Source of the DNA: Lineolata rhizophorae
Lineage: Eukaryota; Ascomycota; Dothideomycetes; Lineolatales; Lineolataceae
Direction: 5' to 3'
Length of the DNA stretch: 64,000 bases
NCBI GenBank assembly: GCA_010093515.1
Contig: MU001676.1
Location: 445,993 to 509,992 of the forward strand
Below the pieces are notes generated by a model. That model saw only the letters and a list, made by a program, of their open reading frames with translations, ran no database searches and was not told the DNA's origin. Made by a program: the position numbers and the translations under genes. This document shows, piece after piece, positions 11,388 to 22,117 of the stretch; within the stretch, counting starts at the first letter, position 1, and every line of letters starts with the position of its first letter.

Positions 11388-14300
11388 ATGGCCACCCCAC
11401 CCGCCGGCGCACCCACCCCGACATCCCCGACCAGCCTCCCGCTCAGGGCGCCCCCGCAGTACGCGCCCAAGACGGGCCGCACGACGGGCGCCCCCTCGCC
11501 CGACGACGACGCGCTCTCCGGCAGCGGCGCCGCCGGCAACACCGCCGCCGCCGCCGCCCGCAAGAAGGGCCCTGCCTCCTCCCTCGCCTCGCTCCCCTAC
11601 CGCCGCTCCAACCCCTCCCTCTCCTCCCTCTTCGCCTCCACCTCGCAGCTCCCCGGCTCCGGCTCCGGCCCGTCCTCGCGCCCGGGCTCGCGCTCCAGCA
11701 CGCCCGTGCCCGGCGCGTCCGCAACCGCCTTTTCGCCCCGCGGCAGCCTCCGGCTGAGCTCGGCCTCGACGGCGGCGGCAGCAGCAGCAGCAGCAGCAGC
11801 AGGAGGTGGCAGCGGCGGCCCCGGGTCGCCGGCTGCGGGGGCGGGCTCGACGACGACGGCGGCGGCGGCGGCGGCGGCGCAGGCGGCGCTCCTGGCCGCG
11901 CCGGACGAGCCGCGCAACTTGATGCTGCGGGGCTTCGCGCCGCGGGTGGGCGTGGTGGCGTCGGGCGATACCGAGGAGATTGTGCGGGAGAAGGGGGTCC
12001 AGGGGGGGTTCCTGGCGCTGGTGCGGCCGTTTGGGGAGTGGGTGCAGGGGAAGGTGACGGTTAGGGATAGTCACGGGGCGAGCAGGACGTGGGAGGACTA
12101 TGGGGTTAGGTTCGTCGGCATGGGGGATGAGGCGTTGGCGGGGAGCAGGAGGAGCGAGGATGGGAGGAGAGGAGGGGGTGGAGCTGAGGCGGTGAACGGG
12201 GTGAGGAGGAGGGATGTGGGTGGGTTGAGGGTGGGCGGGGATATTGGCGCCATCGAGGAGGCGGTCGATAGGCATTTGGAGTATGCGGAGGTGAGGGGAG
12301 AACTTGGGGAGGATGATCTAGACGGGGACGACGGGCAATGGGGCGGCGAACCCGGAAGCTCGACGGCATTAGCATCGGCAGCCACTTCGCTATCATCGTC
12401 CCCTTTCTATTCCCTCTACATTCGCCGCCTGCTATCCGGCCTGCCGCTCACCTCGCATGAAACTTTCGCCCACCCAGTCGCCTGCATCATTGCCATCTCC
12501 TCTCGCAATCCGGCACCTATAGAGGAACTGCGTAACTTGTACAGCAGTACCAACGCTGGCATACACCGCTTGCCTCCCTGGGTCAACAACGATTACCTGC
12601 GCTATTACGTTCTCGTGCACGACGAAGACCACGACGACATCACCAAGAGCACGAGCTTGTATGAGCAGATGAAACGCCATTTCGGACTGCATTGCCATTT
12701 GCTGAGGCTGCGAAGTACGCAGTGCGTGCCCTCGGACGACGACAGCGTGCGGTTACCACTTTGCGAGTGGATATCGGCCGGCGAGGAGCTGTCGGAAATT
12801 GAGAGAAGGGGTAAGTTCGGCCTTTCCTTCTCCATCTACAGTTTTCATGCAACGCGCCCAAATTTCCACGTGTCCACACGGGATTCGTACCGTCACTTAC
12901 TCTAGCCCGCAGAATCCGCCGATGACGACGAGGATCCAACCCCCTGCGTCTTTGACTCTGACGCGACCGCGCTCCGCACCTTCGTCCGCGAACTCGTGAC
13001 CCAGTCGGTCATCCCGTCCATGGAGCGCCTGTCGGCGACCTGGAACGAGCAAGTGCTCTCGCGCCGCCGCGGCCTCTCCGGGCGCTTCATGTCGCTCTCG
13101 AAGCGGTGGACGCCCTTCGGCGGGTCGTCGCGGGCGTCGTCGTCGGCGTCGTCGGGATCCAGCAACCCCCTGGCGGCCGCGGGCGGCGGGTCCGGTGGCC
13201 CCGGCGGCCACTACGACTCGCAGCACGGCGTGTACCGGCCCGACGCGCCCGAGGCGGTGATGCGCAAGCTGGCCGACTACGCCTTCATGCTGCGCGACTT
13301 CCGGCTGGCGCACTCGACATACGAGGTGCTGCGGGGCGACTTCGGCAACGACAAGGCGTGGCGGCACTACGCGGGCGCGGCCGAGATGTGCGCGCTCACG
13401 TCGCTGCTGCTGCTGTTGCCGCCGTACGCGGCGGTGCCGGCGGCGGCGGGCTCGGCGTCGCAGCTCCAGGCCCAGGCCAAGGCCGCCCAGGCCCGCCTCG
13501 ACCAGGCCGAGCAGAACCTCGACAACGCCGCCTATAGCTACGTGACGCGCTGCGCGGCGCCCTACCACGCGCTGCGCGCGCTGACGTGCGGCCTCGAGCT
13601 GCTGCGGCTGCGGGCCACGCTGCTCAACTCGGCGCCGCCGCTCGCGCCGCCGCCGGGCGCGTCGTCGGCCCTCTCGTCGGCGCCCGGAACCGGAACGGCA
13701 TCGGCGCCGTCGTCGTCGTCGTCGTCGTCGTCGAACGCGGCGGCGGCGGCGGCGGCGGCGGCGGCAGCGGTGGTGGCGGCGACGTCGGCGGCGGCGGCGG
13801 CGGACGCGGCGGCCAAGTGGGCCGTGCGCGCGCTGGAGCAGCGCCTCGTGGGGCCCGTGGGCGCGGCGCTGCTCGCGCAGCGCGTCGCGGCGTGCTTCGC
13901 GGCGGCGGCGGGGCCGGCGCGGCTGCTGGGGCCGCGGGCCGCGCGCGCGTACCGGGCCGGCCGCCGCCGCCGCAAGGCCGGCCTGTGGGCGGTGCTGGCG
14001 GCCGAGCGCTGGCTGGGGCTGGGGCGCGCGGCCCGCGCCGCCGAGTGCGTGGCCGCGGCCGGCGGGCTGTTCGAGGCCGCCGCGGCGCCGGGGGGGGCGG
14101 AGGATGAAGGGCGTCCGGGGGGTGCGCGGATGGAGGGCGAACCGGACGCGTGGTGGGAGGGCAGGGGCGCGAAGGTCGGGCTGGGCCAGGGCGGGCAGGC
14201 GGCGGCGGCGTTGCCGTTCGACGGCATGGCGGAGTTCTACTGGGGGTTGAAGGGCGTGGTGGACGAGACGAGGGCGGCGAGGCTGGCCGAGGCGAGGGCG

Positions 14301-14726
14301 CGGTACGCGGGCTTGGCCGGCGACGAGCACGACGACGATGAGGACGACGGGGACGCCGACGCGCCCGCGGGGGACGCCGATGGGCCCCTCCTGGACGACG
14401 CGCTGGCGCGCATCGAGTCGCTGTCGCCCTCGGCCGACAGGCGGCGCGACCACCACCACAGACGGCCGTCGAAGCTGTCGGATCCGCTCGGCGCCGCCGA
14501 GGAGCCCGTCGAGGAGGTCGCCGAGACGCTGGATGCCGGCGCGAGACAGCGCCGCAAGAGCATCATCGGCGGCGGGCTGGTGACGGGCGGCGGCGTGGGC
14601 GGCGGCGGCATGCTGGGCGCCGGGCCGACGGGCGTGCCGGACGGCGGGACGAGCCCGCTGGCGCCGACGAGGTCGGCGAGGGAGGCCGAGGAGGGGGAGA
14701 GGTTCAGGGATGAGAGGTTTGAGTGA
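11388..14726 (+). CDS. trs85: TRAPPIII complex subunit Trs85
   Basis: Two exons, 11388-12810 and 12913-14726, separated by a 102-nt intron with donor GTAAGT; the phase allows only the second of two candidate acceptors. The product is 1078 aa. Trs85 (TRAPPC8 in animals) is the subunit that directs TRAPP, a Rab GEF for Ypt1, to autophagy and late-Golgi traffic. Family-like segments are FYSLYIRRLLSGLPLTSHETFAHPVACI, HRLPPWVNNDYLRYYVLVHDE, then after the intron LVTQSVIPSMERLSATWNEQVLSRRRGLSGR and ADYAFMLRDFRLAHSTYEVLRGDF, which opens the TPR-like helical half. The N-terminal 160 residues and several loops are low-complexity Ala/Gly/Ser, and a Ser run then an Ala run (about 13700-13800) interrupt the helical part. 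At 1078 aa it is much longer than the roughly 700-aa yeast protein, mainly because of these loops. The start is the first in-frame ATG, in context ATCATGGCC. Confidence 0.85.
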
Positions 14727-15221
14727 GGGGGGGCGGCGGCGCGGTTTACTTGCGGGGGGGCGACGCGGGAGTGGCAGGCCGTCAATGGCAGGGGAGGAGG
14801 GGTTGGTGTTGGTTGGGTACGAAGGCTTCACTGGTGCTTTTTCTGGTTGTATATATATGTTATCCCGTGTCACCTGCTTCTTTTTTTTTGTATCTTTGCA
14901 CAGCTGAACGCCCGGCTCGGGTGTTGGGGGCTTGATGCCAAATTAAGACTGAAGACTTCTTTCTTCTTTTTTTTTTTCGCCTTTAAATTCCTTTTGGAAA
15001 GTTTGATGGCGAGCGTCTCGCCAATGCAGTCCCTGTCCAAGACAATAGACCTATTGTCGGGCGGGTGTTGCTTTCAGCCACAAAACGCTGCCTGCAGCGC
15101 CACGCCCAGGCGCCCAGGCACACGCCGCGTGGCGCAGCGCCCGCCGGCGCCGGCAAACAAAACTCGCGCCGCCCGGCGGCACATGCAAACACTCCGCACC
15201 CGCCCACGCCGCGACGCGACC
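14727..15221. other. Intergenic, 3' end of trs85 and promoter of chm7
   Basis: 495 bp between two same-strand genes. It contains T-rich tracts around 14880-14890 and 14964-14980, likely in the trs85 3' region, and then a GC-rich leader before the chm7 ATG. No other gene is visible. Confidence 0.5.
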
Positions 15222-17031
15222 ATGAGCGAGCTCCTGCGCTTCATCCTCGCGCACGAGGACGCCTTCAAGAGGTAACGCGCCGCCCCGCCAACTGCCCCGG
15301 CCGCCAGCTAACGCGCCCGCGCAGCCGCGCCCGCCTCGCGTCGCTCTACTCCGACTTCCGCCTCAAGGCGACGACGAACCCGGACGGCTACAGGTCGAAC
15401 GTGGCCGCGTGGACGGGGGCGCTGGCGCGCGCGGCGCGCGCCGGGGCGCTGCCCGCCGGCGGCGCGTCCGGCGGCGGCGAGGCGCGCCATCTGCTGGCGC
15501 TGCGGTCGGGGCGCGCGCTGGAGACAGCGCTGGAGACGGACGAGTGCGGGAGGCCGCTGAGCTTGGGCGCCGTGCTGGTGCGTATCCGTTGTTTCCGGGC
15601 GGCCGGCAAGGATTGGGGCCGGTGAATCGGAATGCTAACTTGGCTTGGTTGGGGCCGGTGGTTTTGGCGCAGCACGATGCAGTGGCGAGCGGCGACATGA
15701 TGCCCGAGCGCGAGTTCCTGGCGGCCAGGGCGAGCGTGTACGATCAGTCGATGGTGTGGCGGTTGTATCAGTGGCTGTTCCCGCCGAAGCCGGCGGGCGC
15801 GTCGGCCAAGGGTCTCGAGGCGCCGGAGGAGAGCTTCGTCGTGATGGCGAACCTGGAAGTACGTGTGCCGCTCTCCCCGACGCTGTTTTAACCCGGGCCA
15901 GCATGATCGCTTTTAACATCTGCTAACGCCTTGCTCCTCTACCAGGAAGCCGCCAGCGCAGTCCTCGCCCGCCTCGCCCGCACCCACACCTCCTCGTACC
16001 CGCCCGTCTTCTCCCTCCAAACCTTCCAGTCCACCTTCGCCGACGTCCTCTCCCCGACCACCCCCTCCAACCCCACCCCGCTCCTCTCCCCCCACGACAC
16101 CCGTCTCCTGCTCACCCACCTCACCCGCGACAAGCGCGCCGCGCGCTTCGACCCCGCTGGCCCCCACGGCGGCACCATCAAGTTCGCGCACCCCTCCATG
16201 GCCGCCGCCGCCGCCTCCGGGCACGCCCCCGCCCAGCCCGACCCCATCACCGATCGCGACGCCGCCCTCGCCTCGCTGACCACGGCCGCCGGCTCGCTCG
16301 CCGGCTCGCTCGCCGCGCTCGACGCCGCCATCGCCGTCCACGCCGCCGCCGCCCGCGACGCCCTCGCCGCCGCCGCCGCCGCCGCGCCGGGCCCGGCGGC
16401 CCGCGCCCGCGCCCTCGCCGCGCTGCGCGCCAAGAGGGCCGCGCAGGCGAGGCGCGACGCGCGCGGCGCGGCGCTGGAACGGGTGCGCGAGGCGCTGGGC
16501 GCGGTCGAGGACGCGGCGGACCAGGCGGTGGCGGTGCGGGCGATGCGCGACGCGGCGGCGGTGCTGAAGGGGCTGCGGGCCGAGGTGGGCGGCGTGCGGG
16601 GCGTCGAGGGCGTGGTGGACGAGGTGAGGGAGGAGATGCGGAGGGTGGAGGAGGTGGGGAGGGCGGTGGGCGAGGGGTCGGCGGCCGGGGGCGCGGGCGC
16701 GCTGGATGAGGTTGAGGTGGAGGGTGAGTTGGAGAGGTTGGAGAGGGAGGAGAGGGCGAGGGGGGAGCGGGAGAGGGAGGAGAGGGCGGCGGAGGCGACG
16801 AGGAGCCGGTTGGAGGTTTTGGATAAGACGGAAGCGGAGAGGAGGGAAAGGGAGGCGAGGAAGGTGTCGGCGCCGCCGGCGGAGAGTGCGGAGAAGGGCG
16901 AGGAAAAGGGAGTGGAAGAGAGCATTGCGGATTTCGGGAGGATGTCCTTGGAGGAGACGCCGGCGGCTGGGGCACCGAAAAAATCGGAGAGCGGCCAAGC
17001 GCACGACAAAGAGGCTCAGATGGCGTCGTGA
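15222..17031 (+). CDS. chm7: ESCRT-III-like protein Chm7 (CHMP7 family)
   Basis: Four exons: 15222-15271, 15325-15577, 15673-15858 and 15946-17031. All splice sites are GT/AG and the phases agree, giving 524 aa. CHMP7/Chm7 acts at the nuclear envelope with LEM-domain proteins to recruit ESCRT-III for sealing and for nuclear pore quality control. The N-terminal half has the ESCRT-II-like winged-helix region (LASLYSDFRLKATTNPDGY, then ESFVVMANLEEAASAVL and GGTIKFAH). The C-terminal half is a long Ala/Arg/Glu-rich helical SNF7-type region with heptad pattern, including VRAMRDAAAVLKGLRAEVG. A short segment near the end, ESIADFGRMSLEE, resembles a MIT-interacting tail. The ATG at 15222 opens MSELLRFILAHEDAF, typical of the family start. 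Confidence 0.85.
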
Positions 17032-17286
17032 TTTCGCGGGGAGTTTCTTGCTTGGGTCAAAGAGGCGTAAACGAGTTCATGCATTTGGTTATTTCAGATG
17101 TATTCAAGAGCTTGATAAGCACGTGCGTGTGCGTACAGCAGGAACGGCCAATCGTTCCTTTCCTTCGTAAACCACTACGCCTTACAATGTTGCAACCAGG
17201 AACCCGAGCGCAAGATCCAATGCGAAGCCACCAGAATCCCTTCGTGCGCGCCTCTATCTAACCAAAACGACTCCAGCATACTAATC

Positions 17287-19057
17287 CTATTGCACTGCTG
17301 TAGGAGCCGGGTCGCCATCCGTATCTTGGAACGGCTCCGCCGGCAGCGCGAACATGGGTTTCTTCTTCAATGTGGGCCCATCATCTGCGCTTGAAGGCAC
17401 GTTCGAATCGCCGCGACCAATGTGCGCGAATACCGTCTCCTGGGGCTCTCCGCCGTCGCCCGCTGGTGGAACATAGGGGTCAGATGCTCCGCCTACCTCT
17501 GATGAGGCGGCAACTTTGGATTTGATGACGTTCAATGCGTGATCGTTTCCGGCGTACGGTTTGGATGGCGACTGCTGATTCGATTGCTGGCCTTCGGGCT
17601 GATCCACGTCGTCGAGATCCATCTCTTCGCCATTGTTTCGCTGTGCCCCTACCTCCTCGCGCGGTCTTGGCTTGTGGTCTCCAGAGCCTTCGGCGTTCGG
17701 AGTGCTTCCATCACTCATACTTTCGGTTCGTTTCTCCCTCTTCTCCAGAGCTTTATCTCGAGTCCTCCTAGCGCTCTCAATCAAGTCCGAAAACTGGTCT
17801 CGATTCGCCCTTGCCCAGCCCCTCCCATCAAAATCCTTTTTCATCACCCCACTCGCCATCATAGCAGCCGCCGTTGTCGCCTGAGGCCCAGCACTCCCAT
17901 ATCCCGCGTTCGCTCCGACCCCGCCTCCTGCGCTAATGGGACCAACAACAAGCCCTCCGTTCTGCCGTCCACCCCCACTTCCACCCCCACCACCATCCTG
18001 ACACCCTTCCCACGTCCTCAAGTCGTTCAACAGCTCGCGCTTTGAACGGCGACGCGCGGCATCGGCGTCGCAGTTTGCGTTCCAGAGGTTGACCCACTCG
18101 GTGTGGCGGCGGACGAGAGTTTGCTTCGTGCCGTGGACCGGAATCCCGAGCTCGCGCATCTTCTTGCGCAGCTGGGTTTCGCTCAGGAGGTTGTACTGAA
18201 GCTGGGATATGCGGGTGGGATCTTCGGAAGGAGCTCGCGGCATGGAAGGGCGGGCGGGCAGGTGGTGGGGATGGGAGGAGGGTTTGCTGGCGATTGCAGT
18301 TGTGGCGGAGCTGTGGTGGTAAGATTGGTCTGAGTGTCAGTCTTGTGGATTATGTAGTGACTTGGCGAACATGGTGTTGAGAGTCCCATACCGGAATTGC
18401 TGCCCCGCTGTCCGTTTCGTCGGTTGTGCGCTTTTGTGGCGCTCAGGCTCTCCGTCGCATCGGTCCAGATGCGAAAACACCAGTTCCTCCTTCATTCTCT
18501 TCCCGCAAACGGGACAGCCCACGAGCCCATCGTCCGGCTCCGGCCTATACTCGCCATCATCTTCATCCTCCGTATCCTGAACCAAGTCAACAACTGCATT
18601 GTCCGGGTCCTTCTCTCCAGGTCTTTCCATAGTCCCCACCGCCGTCTTCTTCGCCTGACTCCTCGTCCTCCTGCCCACGCCCTCCCGATCCTCTTCTCCC
18701 GCAACATCACCCACCTTCCTCTTCACCCCTCTCCTCGCCTCGACCTCCTCCGTCCCCGCCCGCCCCAACACCTCCGCCCTGCACCCCTTCCACCCCTCCA
18801 CGACCGCCACCAAGGCATCGCACCGCCGCAGCTTGCTCGCCTGGTCGGGCGCGCGACACTTGGGGCAGCGGCCGTCGGCCGACAGCGCGCGCCGGATGCA
18901 CAGCGAGCAGAAGGCGTGCGCGCACGACGTCAGCATCGGCGTCGTGAAGAAGTCCTTGCACACCTCGCAGCGCACCGCCGAGTCCAGGCGCGTCAGCCCC
19001 GGTATCGCCGTCGAGAGGAAGTCGGTCGGGTCGCTGAGGTGCGGCTGCGGGTGCGAT

Positions 19058-19091
<34 letters not shown>

Positions 19092-19122
19092 CGCCGCCTT
19101 CGCCGCTCATCCCCGCCGACAT
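17287..19122 (-). CDS. rad18: Postreplication repair E3 ubiquitin ligase Rad18
   Basis: Two exons, 19122-18392 and 18286-17287, giving 576 aa. With Rad6, Rad18 mono-ubiquitinates PCNA at stalled replication forks. Domain order matches the family: a C3HC4 RING at residues 52-89 (CEVC, CAHAFCSLC, CPKC), a UBZ-type zinc finger with C203, C206, H218 and C222, and a SAP DNA-binding domain near residues 275-310 (LLSETQLRKKMRELGIPVHGTK), followed by the Rad6-binding region (NLWNANCDA). The intron at 18287-18391 is required because a stop lies between the two halves; donor GTATGG and acceptor CAG restore the phase. Start 19122 (CCGCCATGT) is preferred to an upstream in-frame ATG that would add 30 unrelated residues. 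A Gly run encoded by GGC repeats precedes the RING. It is convergent with chm7, 255 bp apart. The Neurospora orthologue is uvs-2. Confidence 0.88.
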
Positions 19123-19558
19123 GGCGGTCGTGGGACGTTGGTTCCGACGTTGAGTCCGAGATGGTGCGACTCCCAAAAAAAGGAGCAATATTCCAGATCG
19201 ACGGTTCCCCAAAGGCGCAGCCCGGATCCGGCGAGAATGAGAAGGTCAGGTATGGGTCGCTGTAGCGAAGAGCGCCTACGAGAGGCGTGGAGTTGCCTTT
19301 GATGCAAAGTTCAAAGGATGGGTGCTTGGCGGAAGGAGGCGCGACGCGTCGGAGAACGCTAGCACGTGACTAGAGGTAGTTGCAATTCTAGGCAACCGCG
19401 ACGTCTACTTCATCACTACAGTTGTATATTACTCGAAATACTCATTGCGGCCTAAACATGAAATTTAACTGATCGTGGTGAGTCCCATTACCTTGGCCAT
19501 TATCATTAGTCCATACTGCAGCTCTATACACAAAGAACCTGCAAGTACTACGACGCAT
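19123..19558. other. Promoter of rad18 and 3' region of the hydrolase gene
   Basis: 436 bp between two minus-strand genes. The part next to rad18 is GC-richer and serves as its promoter and leader; the left-hand end of the gap in transcription order, near 19380-19560, turns AT-rich. No other gene is seen. Confidence 0.5.
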
Positions 19559-20932
19559 TTACGTGTCTACCACCGTACTGGCCGGCGGCATGGTCCCGTT
19601 CACTAACTTAGCAACCATAATCTCCGTCGCCTCCCCAGACAGTGAAAAGCTCGTATGGCCATACCCGTTTCTTGTCAACAGCACGCTATCCTCAATCTGC
19701 TCCCGCATCCCGACTGCCCACTCATAACTCGTACTCGGATCATACAGCGCGTTGACAACCAAAATAGGCGGCGCATCCTCAACGTACAAGTAGCGCTGTG
19801 GATCGCCCATGGGAATCGGCCACTCGGCGCACGCCGCCTGATAACAGTAACTCTGCGCCATCCCGCCCGTGTGGGGATTCAACGCCGCTCCCAACCTCTG
19901 CTTGGCGCCCAGGTCCCCGAGCGCGTCGCTCTGGTGCCACCAGTCGGCGCCCCCGATGACCAGCGGCGAGTATCTCGGCCAGTCCGCGGCCGTCGCGAGC
20001 CGCGTGGACGGCGCCGTCGCGTTGCCGTCGGCGGCGCGCCCCAGCGCTCGCGCCAGCCCCGGCCACGCCGCGCGCTCGAGCAGGAGCCCCGCGGCGCGCA
20101 CCCGGAGCTCCTCGCCGGCGACGTCGGCGCGGCAGGGCTCGGATGCGTCGGGGCAGGCGGGCGGGGGGATGGGCTCCTCGTCGGCCGCCGCGACGAGGCC
20201 GGCGAACAGCCCCGCGAGATCCTCGCCCCGCTGGGCGCAGTCGTCGGTGGCGTTGCGCCAGGCGAAGAAGGCGCCGAGCACCGTCTCGTACGCGGTGGAC
20301 TCGGCCGCGAAGGCGGCCGTCTCCGGCTGCGAGTGGCCGAGCGCGCCGTCTAGCACCGTGTGCCGGACCCGGTCCGGGAACAGGGCCGCGTACTCGTGCC
20401 CGATCTGCGTGCCGTAGGACAGGCCGAGGTAGGTGATCTGCTCGTCGCCGAGCGCGGCCCGCGCCGCGTCCAGGTCTCGGATCACGCTCTGCGTGCTGAT
20501 GTGCCGGATGAGCGGGCCGGTCGGGTTGGCGCAGCCGGTGGCGAGGCGCTGGTTGTGGTCGACGAGCGCGTCAAAGTCTTCCGACGTGTTGGGCATGTAG
20601 GATACTCGCTCGTTCCAGATGTCCGGGTCGCATTTGGCTAGGGAGCTCTTGCTGACGCCGCGAGGGTCGAGGCCGACGATGTCGAAGTGCTTTTGTAGCG
20701 CCTCGGGCCAGGTAAAGGGTCCTATCATTGCCGCCTCGTTGAGTCTTGTGGCCGATCCGCCCGGGCCGCCGGGGTTGATAACTAAGCTCCCGATCCGGCT
20801 GCTAGAGTCCGTGGCCGGGATCATATTCAAGTCGAGTGTGATTGTGGAGCCGTTAACATTGTTCCAGTCCAGCGGAACTTGTATCTGGCGACAGAGGATT
20901 CCGGCTGTTTGCGCTGTGAACAGTTCTGCCAT
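19559..20932 (-). CDS. Alpha/beta hydrolase, S33 tripeptidyl aminopeptidase-like
   Basis: A 457-codon open frame of the alpha/beta hydrolase family with a TAP-like C-terminal domain, related to bacterial tripeptidyl aminopeptidases and usually secreted in fungi. Visible parts are the oxyanion segment VINPGGPGGSA, the nucleophile elbow YLGLSYGTQIG (Ser in GLSYG), the Asp region LVVNALYDPSTSYEWA and the catalytic His in NGYGHTSFS. The ATG at 20932 is only the first Met in this frame and leaves the protein without a signal peptide. One frame over, from an ATG at 21087, the DNA encodes a good signal peptide (KYAAILTVISVTTIAAPAA) and then PIEWQNC, the usual start of the mature enzyme, running into the main frame at about 20925. 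So either the gene has lost one base there, or a sequencing error or unseen splice is involved. The true gene probably spans 19559-21087. Confidence 0.75.
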   Translation of the reverse strand: MAELFTAQTAGILCRQIQVPLDWNNVNGSTITLDLNMIPATDSSSRIGSLVINPGGPGGSATRLNEAAMIGPFTWPEALQKHFDIVGLDPRGVSKSSLAKCDPDIWNERVSYMPNTSEDFDALVDHNQRLATGCANPTGPLIRHISTQSVIRDLDAARAALGDEQITYLGLSYGTQIGHEYAALFPDRVRHTVLDGALGHSQPETAAFAAESTAYETVLGAFFAWRNATDDCAQRGEDLAGLFAGLVAAADEEPIPPPACPDASEPCRADVAGEELRVRAAGLLLERAAWPGLARALGRAADGNATAPSTRLATAADWPRYSPLVIGGADWWHQSDALGDLGAKQRLGAALNPHTGGMAQSYCYQAACAEWPIPMGDPQRYLYVEDAPPILVVNALYDPSTSYEWAVGMREQIEDSVLLTRNGYGHTSFSLSGEATEIMVAKLVNGTMPPASTVVDT

Positions 20933-22117
20933 TCGATTGGATCGGGACTAAATGTTTCCGTCTGGTGAGAGAACCGTGTCAGTCGGGGGTGTGCCGCTGG
21001 TGCTGCAATTGTAGTCACAGAGATGACTGTAAGAATAGCCGCATATTTCCATAAGCCATTGGACAAGTTCAATGATATACCTACCATAGCGACTAAAATG
21101 GTGACAATGGTCGAAGCGAGAGACACCAGCCAGCAAATGATTCAAATGTTTGAGAAAGCTCACGCACGGCATGAGGAGCCGTCAGACAATATATATGTGC
21201 CGATACGAACAATGCGAGTTCTGATCAACCATTTTAACTGCCTGTCTGGAATCATGGCGAGCAGTAATGATGCCAGCAGAACTGGAAGGATTTGGGGAAG
21301 CATGTACCACCAATGGCGGCTCAGGGCAGTGCGGAAGGAATGCCCGTCCAGAGGCACAAAAACTTGTCCACGTTAAAAGAAGATGAGCAAGGGGGAGGGG
21401 GAGAGCACCGCTTGGAGTCGTGCAACCGCAAAGGTGGCTATGTACGCTCCATCGTGACTTCATTCTCAGCTGAAATGACCAGGGGCCTTCCCCGTCGTCC
21501 CCAACGCAGAAAAGGTTAGGACTCGGATTGGGGGGCTGCTTGGGGCGAGGTCGGGCGAGGATCGCCGCAGGAAAACGCGTGGATTCGGGCTTTCCCCTGT
21601 CGCTGTCGAACTGTTCAGCAGGGCTGTGTGCCTGTACAAGGGTGTCGAGGATAGAAAAGCGGTCGAGTGCCGTTCGATGGCTTGCATGGGCGATGCGGCC
21701 CACGATTAGCCACTCTTAGCGCCCGCGTGGCTACAGTAGCATGAGCCTAAAATTCCCGGGAAGCTCTGACTGCGGGGATACTGGTCTGTGCTGCTGTAAA
21801 AACAGATCAAAAAGCCCGATGCTAATCAAAGTCCATACCTTTCTTTTCCTGCTTTCCAGTGGTAGGGACGCTTCCCTTCAACTACTACGAAGTAGGAGGT
21901 CGTAGGTGGGAAGTCCTAGAGGGGTTGCCTTAGGCCATGCCAGGCACCCTCGTGGGCACTAGCACGAAGCCCGCTTTCCACGTGGACGGGGCTCGCCAGT
22001 CTTCCAAGCACCGTCCCCCGACAAAAAAAAGGATGTGAACGCGTTGCTGGAGCCCTAAACCGCCATCGTTCTTCCGGTCCCTACGGATTCCGCCTCGCCT
22101 TGCCGGCGCGGCTTTCC
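20933..22117. other. Divergent intergenic region with the detached hydrolase N-terminus
   Basis: The first 155 bases encode, on the minus strand, the signal peptide and mature start of the hydrolase in a neighbouring frame (see that entry). The rest, about 1 kb of moderate GC, shows no gene. The last 200 bases should carry the fig4 promoter. Confidence 0.5.

Noticed and set aside
12897-14873. A 658-codon open frame antisense to trs85
   Set aside because: It is Arg/Pro-rich, has no family features and mirrors a very GC-rich coding strand, which removes stops from the opposite strand. The sense frame is clearly Trs85.
15913-17004. Minus-strand frames of about 360 codons opposite chm7
   Set aside because: Low-complexity translations without start context or splice logic; the plus strand gives a coherent four-exon Chm7.
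22100-22117. Extension of Fig4 to an upstream non-ATG codon
   Set aside because: The codon is TTG; the first ATG at 22118 is in a good context and the extra six residues are unsupported.
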